Source of the DNA: Deltaproteobacteria bacterium
GTDB lineage: Bacteria; Desulfobacterota; Desulfarculia; Desulfarculales; Desulfarculaceae
Length of the DNA: 64,000 bases
Direction: 5' to 3'
Assembly (NCBI GenBank): GCA_020444165.1
Contig: JAHLLK010000024.1
Coordinates: forward strand, 1 to 64,000
Shown piece by piece: positions 7,685 to 18,014 of the stretch. A program made the translations under genes and the position numbers. The notes under the pieces are model-generated. The model did no database searches. It was not told the origin of the DNA and worked only from the letters and a program-made list of their open reading frames with translations. Numbering within the stretch: the first letter of the stretch is position 1; each line of letters begins with the position of its first letter.

Positions 7685-10600
7685 TTAAAGCGCCGGGGTG
7701 TGCAGGCGGGAGAGCTCCCGCTCCCGGCGGTCGAAGCGCCGGGCCACCAACAGCAGGAAATCCTTACCCAAAAGCCGCCGGTCGCGGCTGAGGTCCGTCC
7801 GGGTTTCGGCCCACAAGCGATCCAAATCCTCGCGCCGATTCAGCTCCAGCAGGCGGCGGTTGATCTCGTACAGCCGCCGGGTGCGGATCCGTTCCACGTT
7901 CATCTCGAACAAGTCCCGCAGGCTCTCCTGCCGGTCCGGCGAGAGCGGCAGATCCAAGCCTTCCTGCCAGGCCCGCTGGAAGATGGTCTCCAGCTTCTTG
8001 AGGTCTTCTTCCGCGGCCATGGCCTGGCGGGAGCGCTCCATCATCACCTCGCTCAGCCGGGCCGCGTTCTCCTGGAAGGCCGCCTCCAGGCGTTCCTGGT
8101 AGTCCAGGGAGCGGCTGGCCGTGAGGTTCAGCTGGCTGAGTTCGCGGTGGTAGATGCGTTTGAGCTTTTCCAGGCTGTTGGCCCGGCGCACCGCCTCGAT
8201 TTTGCGGTCCAGGGTGGCCGGGTCCTGGATGTCCACCGAGGCGGTGCGGGCCGCGGGGTCCAGGCGCAGCATCAGCCCGTGGCTGGCCTTTTGCAGCCGG
8301 CTCACTATGGCGGTGTGGTCCACCAGGCTCCGGGAGCTGATCCCCCCCACCGCCTCGTTCACCAGCTCGAACTTGCGCTCGATGACCCGGGCCAGGGGTG
8401 AGAAGCTCACGGTCACCGGACCGCCCGGGTCTTCTTGGTGCAGCCGTCGGCCGGCGGCCAGGCCCAGGAGGAGGAGCCGGATCTGGTTGGCGTAGGTCAA
8501 CAGCTCGGCGGCCTGGCCAAACCCCAAGAGCCGGACCGGCTGCGCTTCGTCCGAAAGGGACTCCATGAGCTGGTCCTGCACCGCCTGGGGCAGGCGCAGC
8601 AAGCCGCGGTAGAGGCGGCGCCCCTCGTAAAGATCGCGTTCATAATGGGTGAGCCCCATGGAGCGCAGGTTTTTCAGGCGGTAGATGTAGGGCACCGGCA
8701 CCCGGTGCTCCAGCATCAGGATGTCCAGGGCGGTGACCATCAACAGGCCGCGCAGTTTGAGCAAACGATCCAATCCGGCCAGCCGCCGCCCCGCGGCCAG
8801 GCACTCCTCCCCCTCCGGCCCTTCGGGGAGCCGGGTGGTGTCCAGGAGATGGCGCAGGCTGGCCGTGGGGGCCTCGCCGTTTTGAATGTCCTGGTAGTGC
8901 TGAAAGGCCAGGTGTTGGCGGGCAAAGCCCAGGATATGTTCCTCCTGGGCCTCTTGGGCGCTCTTGCCCTTCAAGGCCAGGTTGCGGATCAGTTTCAACA
9001 GCCCCAGGAAGCGCTCCAGGTAGTCCTCGGAGAGGTGGCCCTCCCGCCGGGCGGCGGCCAGGATCACCGCCAGGAGGAACAGGGCCTCCACCAGGGGCGG
9101 GTCCTGCCGATTCACCAGGGGGGTCAGCCCGGCGGCCAGGCACGACTCGCCCTCCAGGATCTGGCGGAACGCGTCGTGGTGATTCAGAAGAAAGTCCAGG
9201 TCTTCCAAATGCTTCTTGGAGAGCACCAGTTCCCGGGCCAGGGGCGGGGTGGTCTTGGCGGCGTTCCGGGCCCAGTTTTCCTCCTGGAACAAGAGCACGG
9301 CCAGCATGAGGATGCGGCCCAGCCAGGCCCGGCGTTCCACCAATTGGTTCAGGCTGGCGTTGAGGCCCTGGAACTGGGGCCGGCTGATGCCCACGATGCC
9401 GGCTGCGGTGGGGCCGAATTCCTGCAAGGCCAAGTCATGGGACAGGTCCATGTCCTGGAACTGCTCGATGCGCCGGAGGTACAGGGCCGAGAGCTTGCAG
9501 GCCGCGGCCAGGCGGAGCTCGGACAGGGTGTGCCCCACCGGCTGGGCCAGGAGCTTCTCGGTGAAGCTGGGGCAGTTTTTGAACAGGCGTTGCAGGTTGG
9601 CCGCGAAGGCCGGCAAGTGGAACACCTGGGCCAACAGATAGGCCTTTTGCCGGCGCTCCAGGGTCTGGAAGCGTTGCAGCCGCTCCGCCAGGGCCGGAGT
9701 GGGGCGCTCCCCCTGGGCTAATAAAAAGCGCCCCACTTCGTGGATGCGGTTGTCGATGGCCCGGAGCCGCTGGTCCGGCACCTCGTGCAGGGAGCGGCCC
9801 TGGGTGAACTCCAGGTCGGCCTCGAGGGTGGCCAGCTCCTGGGACACGTCCAGGAAACGGGGGGTCAGGGCAAAGGTGTGGGGGTCCAGGGTCAGGTAGA
9901 GGCCCGAGTCGTGGATGTAGGTCTCCCGGCCCCGGGACAGGTCCCGCTTCAGCCGGCCCAGCCACTCCGGCTCCAGGTCCCGGGGTCTGAGGTCCAACAG
10001 GGCCCGCCGCAGCTTGTCCATGCGGCCGGCCAGTTCCCTTTCCGTGTCAGCCTGCACCAACCGGTTGAAGTTCATGAGCTTCTTCTCGGAAGTGTGCACG
10101 CAGATCCACAAGAGGGTAAAGCCGGCCTCGGTGCCCAGGGACGCCAGGAGGCGCCCGGTGCCGTGCAGCTCGGAACTGAGGAGCGCCCGGAAGAAATAGG
10201 GCCGGGCCGTGGAGTCGGCCGCGTAGAAGCGCTCCACAAAGCGTTTGATCTGTCGCAAGAGGTCGATGACCATCTGCACCCTGGAGAGCTTGTGCTGGTC
10301 GAAGTCGGCCATGGCCTCCTTGAGCCGGGGCCCGGCCGACTCCAGATGGGGCCAGTCCAACAGATGGTCGAACAGGTCGAAGAGCTTCAGCATCTTGCGG
10401 ATGGCCTTGGCCTGGCCGCCGCCCATCTGGCTGATATCGCTCTCCAACACCCCGCCCCAGGTCATCTCCGGGTCGGTGACCACCCGGATGGCCTGGTCGT
10501 AGAGGGAGAACAGCTCCTCCACCTGCCAGGGGGTCAGCCGGCCATAGGGCGCGGCCGCGGCGGCCTCGGCCACCGAGAGCAGGCGGTAGAGCCGGACCAC

Positions 10601-12310
10601 GGTCACCGCCTCGTCCAGGTCACGGTAACTGGAGAGGTCGGTGAGAGGGGCCAGGGAGGTCTCGGGCAGCTTGCCAAAGGTGACCCGGGCCATGGTGGAG
10701 TGCCCCAGCACCACCAGGTAGAGCTGATTCAGGCAGCCCTCCTCCACCCCCAAGAGGGAAAGCTTTTCCAGGTTGCCCAAAACCGGGGTGCGGGCGCCCA
10801 GGATGTGCCAGGGATTAAGCCAGTTCTCCATGTCCCGCAGCAGCGGGGCCATGGCCATCAGTTTGAGCACATACTTGAACTGAGGGTGCTGGCGCCCGCC
10901 CTCAAAGGGCTTCTTGAGCCGGCTCAGCTCCAGGCCGGGCAGCGCGGTGAAGGCGCCTTGCCGCACGTCCTCCAAAACTTTGAGCACTTGGTTCAGATAG
11001 CTGAAGGAGTCCTTGTAGCTGGCCAACAACTCCCGCCGGCAGCCGGCCAACTGCCGGAGACTCTCGTGGCTTTCCAGGCGGGCCAGGTTCACCGGCGGGC
11101 GGCGGCGGCGTCCCTGGTAGATCACCAGGGTGGGCGGCAGGCCCCCCTGCACCTCGTAGCGCTCCTCCCACTCCTTTTTCTGCACCTCGGGCAGGCAGGG
11201 GTCCAGGCGGAGCCCCTGGAAGAACGGGTCCAGCCAGCGCTGCCAGGACGCCAAAAGCTCCTGGGCCGAGCCCCAGGGCAGGGGCAGGTCCTGGTAATCC
11301 AAGAGGTCGATGTCCTCCGGATCCAGTTGCCCCAGCTCCCGGCCGCCCAACAGCCCCTCCACGGTCTCGTGGTAGATGCCCAGCCCCATCAGGAAGGCAT
11401 GGAAGTCGCCCTCGGCCACTTCCAATTCCTCACCGCTGGCCGACCCGGGGCGCCGGCTGGTGCGGAACACGTGACTATAGAGCAGAAAGCGCTTGTGTTC
11501 CTCGGGCTTGCGGAAGCGTACCCGGATGCTTTGCTCGCTCTGCACCAGGGGGTGCTCGCCCAAGAGGATCAGCTCGCCGTCCTCGGACAACAGGTCGTAG
11601 AGGCGGCCGGCCACAAAGCGGCCGTAGCTTTCCCGGCTTTCCGGGTTGACCTCGGGGTCGCGGCCCATGGCCGCCAGATCGTTCAGGGCGAACAGGGAGG
11701 GGTCGCCCACCACCACCAAGGCCTCCAGGGGGCGGCGCTCCGCGGTGAGGCCCTCCAGGCCGTCGATGACCGTGAACTGCAAATGCGGCATGCGCCGCTG
11801 AATCTCGGGCAGGAGGAGGTCGCTGTCCGTGGCGGCCAGGCCCACCAGCATGGTTTCCCGCAGGCGGCGGGACAACAGATCCTTCAAAAAGGCCACGATC
11901 TCATCGGCCAGGGCCTGGATCTCCACCATGAAGTGGGCCACGAACTGGCGGGGGATGAGATAAAAAGGCCGCCCGGAGGCGGCGTAGCGGATCAAGAGTC
12001 CCAAACGCTTCAGGATGTCATTGATGTGACGATAGTGGACGGCTACTTGGCGGGTGTCGGCCAGGTCCAGGGACTCCAGGAACTCGGACTCCCCGGGACC
12101 CAGGGCCATTTGCTCGGCAAAACCCAGGCCGTAGGCATTGCCGCCGAAGCGGTCCGGCAGGAAGGGGGGGTGGTCCTCGGCGGCCAGAGTGCCGATGGGC
12201 ACGTCCTCAGGATCAATGCCCTGCTCGGGGAATCTTTCGGGCGGAATGAACCGGTACAAGCCCGAAAAACGCCTGACTTCAGTAGGTTGGCCGATCATAA
12301 CCCGGGGCAT
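7685..12310 (-). CDS. Very large unrecognised cytoplasmic protein
   Basis: 1,541 residues, not recognised as a known family. No signal peptide or membrane span is evident. The sequence is leucine- and arginine-rich and looks mostly helical, with likely coiled-coil segments in the last ~250 residues (LEKLKRIYHRELSQLN, EEDLKKLETIFQRAWQ). Residues ~150-270 (ETMLVGLAATDSD ... LYDLLSEDGELILLGEHP) vaguely recall a Rossmann-type methyltransferase, but the glycine motif is not convincing. I took the ATG at 12310 (AAGGGTGGGC upstream) over a GTG two codons earlier. It stands alone on the minus strand, convergent with the nitroreductase gene and divergent from the M20 peptidase. Confidence 0.8.
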   Translation of the reverse strand: MPRVMIGQPTEVRRFSGLYRFIPPERFPEQGIDPEDVPIGTLAAEDHPPFLPDRFGGNAYGLGFAEQMALGPGESEFLESLDLADTRQVAVHYRHINDILKRLGLLIRYAASGRPFYLIPRQFVAHFMVEIQALADEIVAFLKDLLSRRLRETMLVGLAATDSDLLLPEIQRRMPHLQFTVIDGLEGLTAERRPLEALVVVGDPSLFALNDLAAMGRDPEVNPESRESYGRFVAGRLYDLLSEDGELILLGEHPLVQSEQSIRVRFRKPEEHKRFLLYSHVFRTSRRPGSASGEELEVAEGDFHAFLMGLGIYHETVEGLLGGRELGQLDPEDIDLLDYQDLPLPWGSAQELLASWQRWLDPFFQGLRLDPCLPEVQKKEWEERYEVQGGLPPTLVIYQGRRRRPPVNLARLESHESLRQLAGCRRELLASYKDSFSYLNQVLKVLEDVRQGAFTALPGLELSRLKKPFEGGRQHPQFKYVLKLMAMAPLLRDMENWLNPWHILGARTPVLGNLEKLSLLGVEEGCLNQLYLVVLGHSTMARVTFGKLPETSLAPLTDLSSYRDLDEAVTVVRLYRLLSVAEAAAAAPYGRLTPWQVEELFSLYDQAIRVVTDPEMTWGGVLESDISQMGGGQAKAIRKMLKLFDLFDHLLDWPHLESAGPRLKEAMADFDQHKLSRVQMVIDLLRQIKRFVERFYAADSTARPYFFRALLSSELHGTGRLLASLGTEAGFTLLWICVHTSEKKLMNFNRLVQADTERELAGRMDKLRRALLDLRPRDLEPEWLGRLKRDLSRGRETYIHDSGLYLTLDPHTFALTPRFLDVSQELATLEADLEFTQGRSLHEVPDQRLRAIDNRIHEVGRFLLAQGERPTPALAERLQRFQTLERRQKAYLLAQVFHLPAFAANLQRLFKNCPSFTEKLLAQPVGHTLSELRLAAACKLSALYLRRIEQFQDMDLSHDLALQEFGPTAAGIVGISRPQFQGLNASLNQLVERRAWLGRILMLAVLLFQEENWARNAAKTTPPLARELVLSKKHLEDLDFLLNHHDAFRQILEGESCLAAGLTPLVNRQDPPLVEALFLLAVILAAARREGHLSEDYLERFLGLLKLIRNLALKGKSAQEAQEEHILGFARQHLAFQHYQDIQNGEAPTASLRHLLDTTRLPEGPEGEECLAAGRRLAGLDRLLKLRGLLMVTALDILMLEHRVPVPYIYRLKNLRSMGLTHYERDLYEGRRLYRGLLRLPQAVQDQLMESLSDEAQPVRLLGFGQAAELLTYANQIRLLLLGLAAGRRLHQEDPGGPVTVSFSPLARVIERKFELVNEAVGGISSRSLVDHTAIVSRLQKASHGLMLRLDPAARTASVDIQDPATLDRKIEAVRRANSLEKLKRIYHRELSQLNLTASRSLDYQERLEAAFQENAARLSEVMMERSRQAMAAEEDLKKLETIFQRAWQEGLDLPLSPDRQESLRDLFEMNVERIRTRRLYEINRRLLELNRREDLDRLWAETRTDLSRDRRLLGKDFLLLVARRFDRRERELSRLHTPAL

Positions 12311-12536
12311 GCCCACCCTTGTCCCTGGACCGCCCGGCCGTCTCTCGGGGAGTCGGCGGCTCCGGCCCGGTCTGGCGGATAATCTATCAAGCTGCCCAGC
12401 CGCCGGGGCGGGGCGGGCCCGACGTTCCGGCCGAGGCGGGCTGTGGCGGCTCTCGGGGTGCTTCTTGGGTTTGGTCCGACCGGATGGACAACGCCAGGCA
12501 AATGTTAATCCGGCCAGATTGCCATGTCAATGCAAC

Positions 12537-12565
12537 TTGACGGCCGCCCCCGGCCTGGCTAGGCT
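12537..12565 (+). promoter_or_regulatory. Promoter of the M20 peptidase gene
   Basis: TTGACG (12537-12542), 17-base spacer, TAGGCT (12560-12565). The ribosome-binding site GGAGGAAG follows about 15 bases later and the ATG is at 12592. The rest of the 281-base divergent spacer from 12311 shows nothing else I can name. Confidence 0.45.
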
Positions 12566-12591
12566 GAAAGGCCGTTATCAGGGAGGAAGTC

Positions 12592-13821
12592 ATGGACCTT
12601 ACCAACCGTTTGCTGGCCCGGGTGGACAGCTATCGCCAAGCAATGATCGACGCGCAACGCGCCCTGGTGGCCACCCCCGCCCTGGGGCCGGACAACGGCG
12701 GCCGGGGGGAGATGGCCAAGGCGCTTTTGGTGGAAGGCTGGCTGGCCGACCTGGGTCTGGAACTCATCCGGGTGGACGCCCCGGACGACCGGGTGCCGGA
12801 CGGCGTGCGGCCCAACCTGGTGGGCCGCCTGGCCGGGGGCGAGGGCCCCGCGGTGTGGGTGCTGGCCCATTTGGACGTGGTGCCGCCGGGCGAACTCTCC
12901 CTGTGGGGCGGCGACCCCTGGACGCTCCGGGTGGACGGCGACCGCCTCCACGGCCGCGGGGTGCAGGACAACCACCAGGGCCTGGTCATGGGCTTGTTCG
13001 CGGTCAGGGCCCTGTTGGACGAGGGCCTGGCGCCGCCGGGTCCGGTGGGGCTCATCGCGGTGAGCGACGAGGAGACCGGCTCGGGCTATGGCCTGGACCA
13101 CGTGCTCCAAGCGCGGCGCGACCTCTTTGACTCCCGGGACCTCATCATCGTGCCCGACGCCGGGGAGCCGGACGGCTCGCTCATCGAGGTGGCCGAGAAG
13201 TCCATCCTCTGGCTCAAGGTGGAGGTGACCGGCCAACAGGTGCACGCCTCCACCCCGGACAAGGGGGTCAACGCCCTGTACGCCGCGGCCCGCATGATGG
13301 TGGCGGTCCGGGAGCTGGCCGCCCGCTTCCCCCAGACCGATCCCCTGTTCACCCTGCCCCGCTCCTCCTTTGAGCCCACCAAGAAGGAAGCCGGGGTGGA
13401 GAACATCAACACCGTGCCCGGCCGCGACGTGTTCTATGTGGACTGCCGGGTGCTGCCCGCCATCCCCCTGGAGGAGGTGTTCGCCGCGCTCACCGCGGAG
13501 TGCGAGCGCATCGCCGGCGAGGAAGGGGCCTCGGTGGTCCTGACTCCGGTGCAGTGGCTGCAATCCCCGCCGGCCACCCCGGCCGACGCCCCGGTGGTGG
13601 AGGCCCTGGTCCGGGCCGTGGCCCGGGTGCACGGGATCAAGGCCGCGCCCGGCGGCATCGGCGGCGGCACCGTGGCGGCCATGTTCCGCCAGGCCGGGCT
13701 GCCTGCCGCCGTGTGGATGTCCTGCCCCCCCACGGCCCACATGCCCGACGAGTACGCGCTGATCTCCGACCACCTGAAGGACACCAAGGCCCTGGCCCTG
13801 GTCATGGCCGGCCTGGCTTGA
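12592..13821 (+). CDS. M20-family metallopeptidase/amidohydrolase (ArgE/DapE-like)
   Basis: 409 residues. All zinc-ligand motifs of the family are present in order: LAHLDVVPPG (His, Asp), GRGVQDNHQG (bridging Asp), SDEETGSG (catalytic and ligand Glu), VPDAGEPDG (Asp) and TAHMPDEY (His). The dimerisation domain with STPDKGVNAL lies between. These enzymes hydrolyse acylated amino acids or small peptides with two metal ions. The substrate cannot be told from sequence. ATG at 12592 follows AGGGAGGAAGTC. It appears to be a single-gene transcript. Confidence 0.88.
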   Translation: MDLTNRLLARVDSYRQAMIDAQRALVATPALGPDNGGRGEMAKALLVEGWLADLGLELIRVDAPDDRVPDGVRPNLVGRLAGGEGPAVWVLAHLDVVPPGELSLWGGDPWTLRVDGDRLHGRGVQDNHQGLVMGLFAVRALLDEGLAPPGPVGLIAVSDEETGSGYGLDHVLQARRDLFDSRDLIIVPDAGEPDGSLIEVAEKSILWLKVEVTGQQVHASTPDKGVNALYAAARMMVAVRELAARFPQTDPLFTLPRSSFEPTKKEAGVENINTVPGRDVFYVDCRVLPAIPLEEVFAALTAECERIAGEEGASVVLTPVQWLQSPPATPADAPVVEALVRAVARVHGIKAAPGGIGGGTVAAMFRQAGLPAAVWMSCPPTAHMPDEYALISDHLKDTKALALVMAGLA

Positions 13822-14036
13822 GCCGGGGCCGCGCCTCCGGCGCCGCCCCGCCCTTTTTCCCGGCGGTTGGGAGCCGAAGTTTGGGGCCCGGGTTCCCAAC
13901 CAGAGGTCGGAGGCCCTCGGTTTGAGCCGGGGGCGGCGGATCGGCGCCGCCCCGCCCTGCAAAAATTTTGCCGAAAACACTTCCCTTTACTTGGGGAAAG
14001 TTGCCCCAGGGGCCAAGGGCCGGTAAACTGCCTGCC

Positions 14037-15647
14037 ATGACAGATAAATATATGGAACAGACCGAAACGCCGGAACTCGAGCTTGAAACCGGCCCCCAAG
14101 GGGAGCCGGAGGACGACGCCCCGGTGACGCCCGCCGCCGATTGGCGGGAGACGCCGCCGGCCGGACGCCCCTTCGCCGAGTTCGACCTGCCCGAGCCCCT
14201 GCTCCGGGGTCTCCACGACAGCGGGTATTACAATTGCACCCCCATCCAGGACCTGGCCATCCCCCTGGGCTTGGCCGGCCATGACGTGGCCGGGGAGGCC
14301 CAGACCGGCACTGGCAAGACCGCGGCCTTTTTGGTGCCGATCCTGGCCCACATGCTCCGAGACGAGAACCGCCAGCCCCTGACCCCCAACCTGTTGATCA
14401 TCGCCCCCACCCGCGAACTGGCCGTGCAGATCTATGAGGACGCCCAGGCCATCGGCCGGCACACCGGCTTCAACATGGTGGCCGTGTACGGCGGGGTGGA
14501 CTATGTGAAGCAGCAGCAGGCCCTCCGGGGCGGGGTGGACATCGTGGTGGGCACTCCGGGCCGCATGATCGACTACATGAAGCAACGGGCCCTGGACCCC
14601 CGTCACATCAAGTATCTGGTGATCGACGAGGCGGACCGCCTGTTCGACATGGGCTTCGTGGCCGACCTGCGCTGGATCATGCGCCGCCTGCCCCCCTACA
14701 GCCAGCGCCAGAGCATGCTGTTCTCGGCCACCCTGGGCTACCGGGTGCTGGAGTTGACCTACGAGTTCATGAACGTGCCCGAGAGGGTCAGCGTGGTGCC
14801 CGAGACCCGCACCGTGGAAGAGGTCACCCAGGAGATGTATCACTGCAGCACCAACGAGAAGTTCAACCTCTTGTTGGGCATCCTGGCCAAGGAGGACTGG
14901 GAGCGGGTGATGATCTTCACCAACACCCGCTACATGGTGGAGAACCTGGCCCACCGCCTGGCCGGCAACGACCTGCCGGCCGAGGGCATCAGCGGCGATC
15001 TCATCCAGCGCAAACGCATGCGGCTTCTTGAGCGGTTCAAGAGCGGCGAGGTGAAGATCCTGGTGGCCACCAACGTGGCCGCCCGGGGGCTCCACGTGGA
15101 AAACATCAGCCACGTGATCAACTACGACATCCCGGCCGACCCCGAGGACTACGTGCACCGCATCGGGCGCACCGCCCGGGCCGGAGCCCACGGCAAAGCC
15201 ATCACCCTGTGCTGCGACAAGTTCGCCACCCATCTCCCCTACGTGGAGGAGTACCTCGACGCCAAGATCCCGGTGTGTTGGGCCGAGGAAGACATGTTCG
15301 TGTCCGACCGCTCCGGCCCCCCCCCCCCCCCCCCCCGCTGGGGGGCGGGGGGGGCCCCCCCCCCCCCCCCCGGGGCCCCCCCCCACCCCCCCGGCGGCGG
15401 GCGCGGCCGCGACCGCGACCGCGACCGGCGCGCGGGCTCTGGTGCGGGCTCGGGCCGCTCCGGCTCGGGCCGCTCCGGAGAGCGGCGGGCCGTGGAAGCC
15501 AAGCCCCCGGAAGCCCCGGCGGCCGAAGCCGGCCCCGACGGCGCACCGCCCAAGAAAAAGCGCCGCCGCCGCCGCAAATCCTCCAGCCAAGCCCAGGGAG
15601 CCTCGCCGGCCGCGGGCGCCGCGCCGGCTCCCAACCCCGCGGAATAG
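14037..15647 (+). CDS. DEAD-box ATP-dependent RNA helicase
   Basis: 536 residues. All helicase motifs are intact: Q motif [18 protein letters not shown], Ia PTRELAVQ, Ib [37 protein letters not shown] and [12 protein letters not shown]. The core ends near residue 415. The tail is low-complexity: a proline/glycine block coded by runs of up to 20 C, then RDRDRD, GSG repeats and KKKRRRRRK, a basic RNA-binding tail as in RhlE/RhlB relatives. The start ATG at 14037 is weakly supported by a ribosome site; a second ATG follows at codon 6. The 215-base spacer before it holds two copies of GGCGCCGCCCCGCCCT and no gene. Confidence 0.92.
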   Translation: MTDKYMEQTETPELELETGPQGEPEDDAPVTPAADWRETPPAGRPFAEFDLPEPLLRGLHDSGYYNCTPIQDLAIPLGLAGHDVAGEAQTGTGKTAAFLVPILAHMLRDENRQPLTPNLLIIAPTRELAVQIYEDAQAIGRHTGFNMVAVYGGVDYVKQQQALRGGVDIVVGTPGRMIDYMKQRALDPRHIKYLVIDEADRLFDMGFVADLRWIMRRLPPYSQRQSMLFSATLGYRVLELTYEFMNVPERVSVVPETRTVEEVTQEMYHCSTNEKFNLLLGILAKEDWERVMIFTNTRYMVENLAHRLAGNDLPAEGISGDLIQRKRMRLLERFKSGEVKILVATNVAARGLHVENISHVINYDIPADPEDYVHRIGRTARAGAHGKAITLCCDKFATHLPYVEEYLDAKIPVCWAEEDMFVSDRSGPPPPPPRWGAGGAPPPPPGAPPHPPGGGRGRDRDRDRRAGSGAGSGRSGSGRSGERRAVEAKPPEAPAAEAGPDGAPPKKKRRRRRKSSSQAQGASPAAGAAPAPNPAE

Positions 15648-15803
15648 CCAGTCCCCGGCCGTCCTCGCCACCCATTCGTCCCTTGACCCGGGGCTCGCTC
15701 CGGGCCAAACTCAGGCCAGGGCCGGGCGCCTCTGGACCCGGCCTGCCTCCCGCAACCGAGGCCAGCCGCCCCGGCCATTGGCCGGGCCTTTTCAGGGGAT
15801 GAC

Positions 15804-16853
15804 GTGTCCACCCACAGCTCCTCTGCCACCGCACCCCGCGCCGCCGGCTCCCGCCGCCGCTCACCCGGCCGGGGGGAGACCCTGGCCGGCCTGGCCGTGC
15901 TGCTCCTGCTCCTGATCATCGCGGCCGGCGTCTGGCACACCTCCCGGAATTTCGACCCCAGCCTGTGGGGCCTGCCGGCCGGGCCGGCCCAGGGCGGCGG
16001 CCTGCTGGCGGCCCTGGCCCCTCCCGGCTTCACCCCCCTGGCCCCGCCCGAGGCCTTTGACCTCGGCACCCTGTGGACCAAGATCGACGGCAAGGCCGAG
16101 CTGTATCTGCCGGCCGGGTTCGAGTTACTGGAGACCCGCCGCTGGCGGCCCACCGGCCGCGAAGGCTGGTTGGAGACCTATCTCTTCCGCATGAAGGAGG
16201 CCCAGGGCGCCTTTGCCGTGTACAGCGGACAGCGGCGCTCCGACGCCCGGCCCCTGGACCTCACCCCCCTGTCCTACGCCAGCGGGCCGGCGGTTTTCGC
16301 CGCCCTGGGGCCCTACTACCTGGAAGTGGTGCCTTCCGGGGCTGACGCGGCCTGGGCCCGGGCCTCCCGGCAGATGGCCCAGGCCATTCTGGAGGCCCTG
16401 GCCGCGGTCGGGGTCAAGGGCCAGAGCGGCCTGGGCGCGGCTGGACTTTTCCCGCCCCAGGGCCTGGTCCAGGACAGCCTGACCCTCCTGGCCCAGGACG
16501 TGTTCGGCATGGCCGGACTGGACCAGGTGCGTACAGCCAACTACCAGAGCGCCCAGGGCGAACTGACCGCCTTCCTCTCCCACCGGACCGACGCCGCGGC
16601 CGCGGCCAAGCTGACCGGGGACTACGTCACGTTCCTCACCTCCCAGGGCGTGGCCGACCTGGGCCCGGCCCCCCAGCTCCCCGGCTCCCACGTGCTGGAC
16701 GTGCTGGGGACCTTTGAGGTGGTGTTCAGCCAGGGGCCCTACTTTGCCGGGGCCAAGGGCGAGGACCGCGCGGCGGCGCAGGACCTGGCCCAACGCCTGG
16801 CAAAACGCCTGGCCGGTCCGCCCGCGGCCCCGCCGGCCGGGGAGAGCAAATGA
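15804..16853 (+). CDS. DUF6599-family membrane-anchored protein
   Basis: 349 residues. One N-terminal membrane span (residues ~28-46, LAGLAVLLLLLIIAAGVWHT) follows an arginine-rich start, so most of the protein should lie outside the membrane. The body repeats the pattern of a two-lobed domain (ELYLPAGFELLETRRW, LETYLFRM, AFAVYSGQRR), which fits DUF6599. The function of the family is unknown; it recurs beside DUF362 and polyferredoxin genes in Desulfobacterota. Start GTG follows CAGGGG. The stop overlaps the next gene by ATGA, so it is coupled to the DUF362 gene. Confidence 0.65.
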   Translation: MSTHSSSATAPRAAGSRRRSPGRGETLAGLAVLLLLLIIAAGVWHTSRNFDPSLWGLPAGPAQGGGLLAALAPPGFTPLAPPEAFDLGTLWTKIDGKAELYLPAGFELLETRRWRPTGREGWLETYLFRMKEAQGAFAVYSGQRRSDARPLDLTPLSYASGPAVFAALGPYYLEVVPSGADAAWARASRQMAQAILEALAAVGVKGQSGLGAAGLFPPQGLVQDSLTLLAQDVFGMAGLDQVRTANYQSAQGELTAFLSHRTDAAAAAKLTGDYVTFLTSQGVADLGPAPQLPGSHVLDVLGTFEVVFSQGPYFAGAKGEDRAAAQDLAQRLAKRLAGPPAAPPAGESK

Positions 16854-17881
16854 GCGACGACACCACGCCCCGTCCCCTGCCGAACGCGGCCAGGCCAGCC
16901 GGCCCCGAGCCCCCCAACCGGCGGGACTTTCTCCGCCGCGCCGCCACGGCCGGCCTGACCCTGGCCGGCGCCGGGGTGCTGGCCTGGGGCCTGGCCGACG
17001 CCAAGGGCCCCGGCCCGGACGAGGGCCGGCAGGCCTCCTTCACCCCGCCCTCCTATGCCCTGGCCCCGGCCGCCCCGGCCCTCGCCATCGTGCACAGCCG
17101 GGACCGGGTGGCCGCGGCGCGGGCCGGCCTGGAGGCCCTGGGCGGGCTCGCGCGCTTCATCTCCCCCGGCGACCAAGTGGTGGTGAAGGTCAACGCGGCC
17201 TTTGCCTCGCCGCCGGCCCTGGGAGCCACCACCCAGCCCGATTTGGTGGCCGAGGTGGTGCGCCTGTGCCTGGCGGCCGGCGCGGCCCAGGTGGTGGTCA
17301 CCGACAACCCCATCAACGACCCCCAAAGCTGCTTCGAGCTGTCCGGCATCGGCCCGGCCGCCACCCGGGCCGGGGCCCGGGTGATGCTGCCCCGGCCCGA
17401 GATGTTCCGCCCGGCCACCCTGCCCGGCGGCCGGCTCATCAAGAACTGGCCCTTTCTTTGGCGGCCCCTGGCCGGAGCCCAGAAACTCATCGGCCTGGCT
17501 CCGGTGAAGGACCATCACCGCAGCGGAGCCAGCCTGAGCATGAAGAACTGGTACGGGCTCCTGGGAGGGCAGCGGGCGGTGTTTCACCAGGACATCGGCA
17601 ACATCATCAAGGAGTTGGCCCTGTTGATCAGCCCCACCCTGGTCATTCTGGACGGGGTGACCTCCATGATCTCCAACGGCCCCACCGGCGGCTCGCCCTC
17701 GGACCTGGCCCCCACCCACACCCTGGTGGTCTCCACCGATCAGGTGGCGGCCGACGCGGTGGGGGCGGAACTGTTGGGCCGCCGGCCGGCCGACCTGCCC
17801 TTCCTGCCCCTGGCCGCGGCGGCCGGGGCCGGCACCCTGGACTACCGGAGCCTGTCGCCCCGCATGGTGGATCTGGGCTAG
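16850..17881 (+). CDS. DUF362-domain protein, Tat-exported
   Basis: 343 residues. RRDFLRRAATAGLTLAGAGV is a twin-arginine signal, so the folded protein is probably exported with a cofactor. The DUF362 body shows GDQVVVKVNAAF, NPINDPQSCFELSG, APVKDHHRSGASLSMKNWYGL and GSPSDLAPTHTLVVSTDQVAADAVGAELLG. DUF362 proteins often accompany ferredoxin-like subunits; the ferredoxin domain is separate here, in the next gene. Start overlaps the DUF6599 stop. Confidence 0.8.
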   Translation: MSDDTTPRPLPNAARPAGPEPPNRRDFLRRAATAGLTLAGAGVLAWGLADAKGPGPDEGRQASFTPPSYALAPAAPALAIVHSRDRVAAARAGLEALGGLARFISPGDQVVVKVNAAFASPPALGATTQPDLVAEVVRLCLAAGAAQVVVTDNPINDPQSCFELSGIGPAATRAGARVMLPRPEMFRPATLPGGRLIKNWPFLWRPLAGAQKLIGLAPVKDHHRSGASLSMKNWYGLLGGQRAVFHQDIGNIIKELALLISPTLVILDGVTSMISNGPTGGSPSDLAPTHTLVVSTDQVAADAVGAELLGRRPADLPFLPLAAAAGAGTLDYRSLSPRMVDLG

Positions 17882-17936
17882 GCACGAAGGTGGGATCGGC
17901 GCGCTTGGCAGGCTGTTTGTCAACTGCCTGAACACT

Positions 17937-18014
17937 ATGAAGTTTTTTGGGGGAAGGGGGGTGTGGGGGGAAACCCCTTTTTTTTCAAAAAAAGGGGTTT
18001 CCCCCCACATCTTC
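17937..18014 (+). repeat. Long intergenic hairpin repeat, copy 2
   Basis: Left flank ATGAAGTTTTTTGGGGG and right flank CATCTTCCTCC surround an almost perfect stem of about 23 bp (17962-17985 against 17987-18009) with a one-base loop. The stem core reads GGGGGGAAACCCCTTTTTTT. It separates the DUF362 and polyferredoxin genes and could act as terminator or mRNA processing site. Confidence 0.7.

Noticed and set aside
13865..13901. Hairpin after the M20 peptidase as terminator
   Set aside because: Eight-pair stem with a 21-base loop and no T-run; too weak to call.
13968..14036. Upstream start of the DEAD-box helicase
   Set aside because: The additional residues come from a hairpin-rich spacer and are not helicase-like; the ATG at 14037 gives a normal acidic N-terminus.
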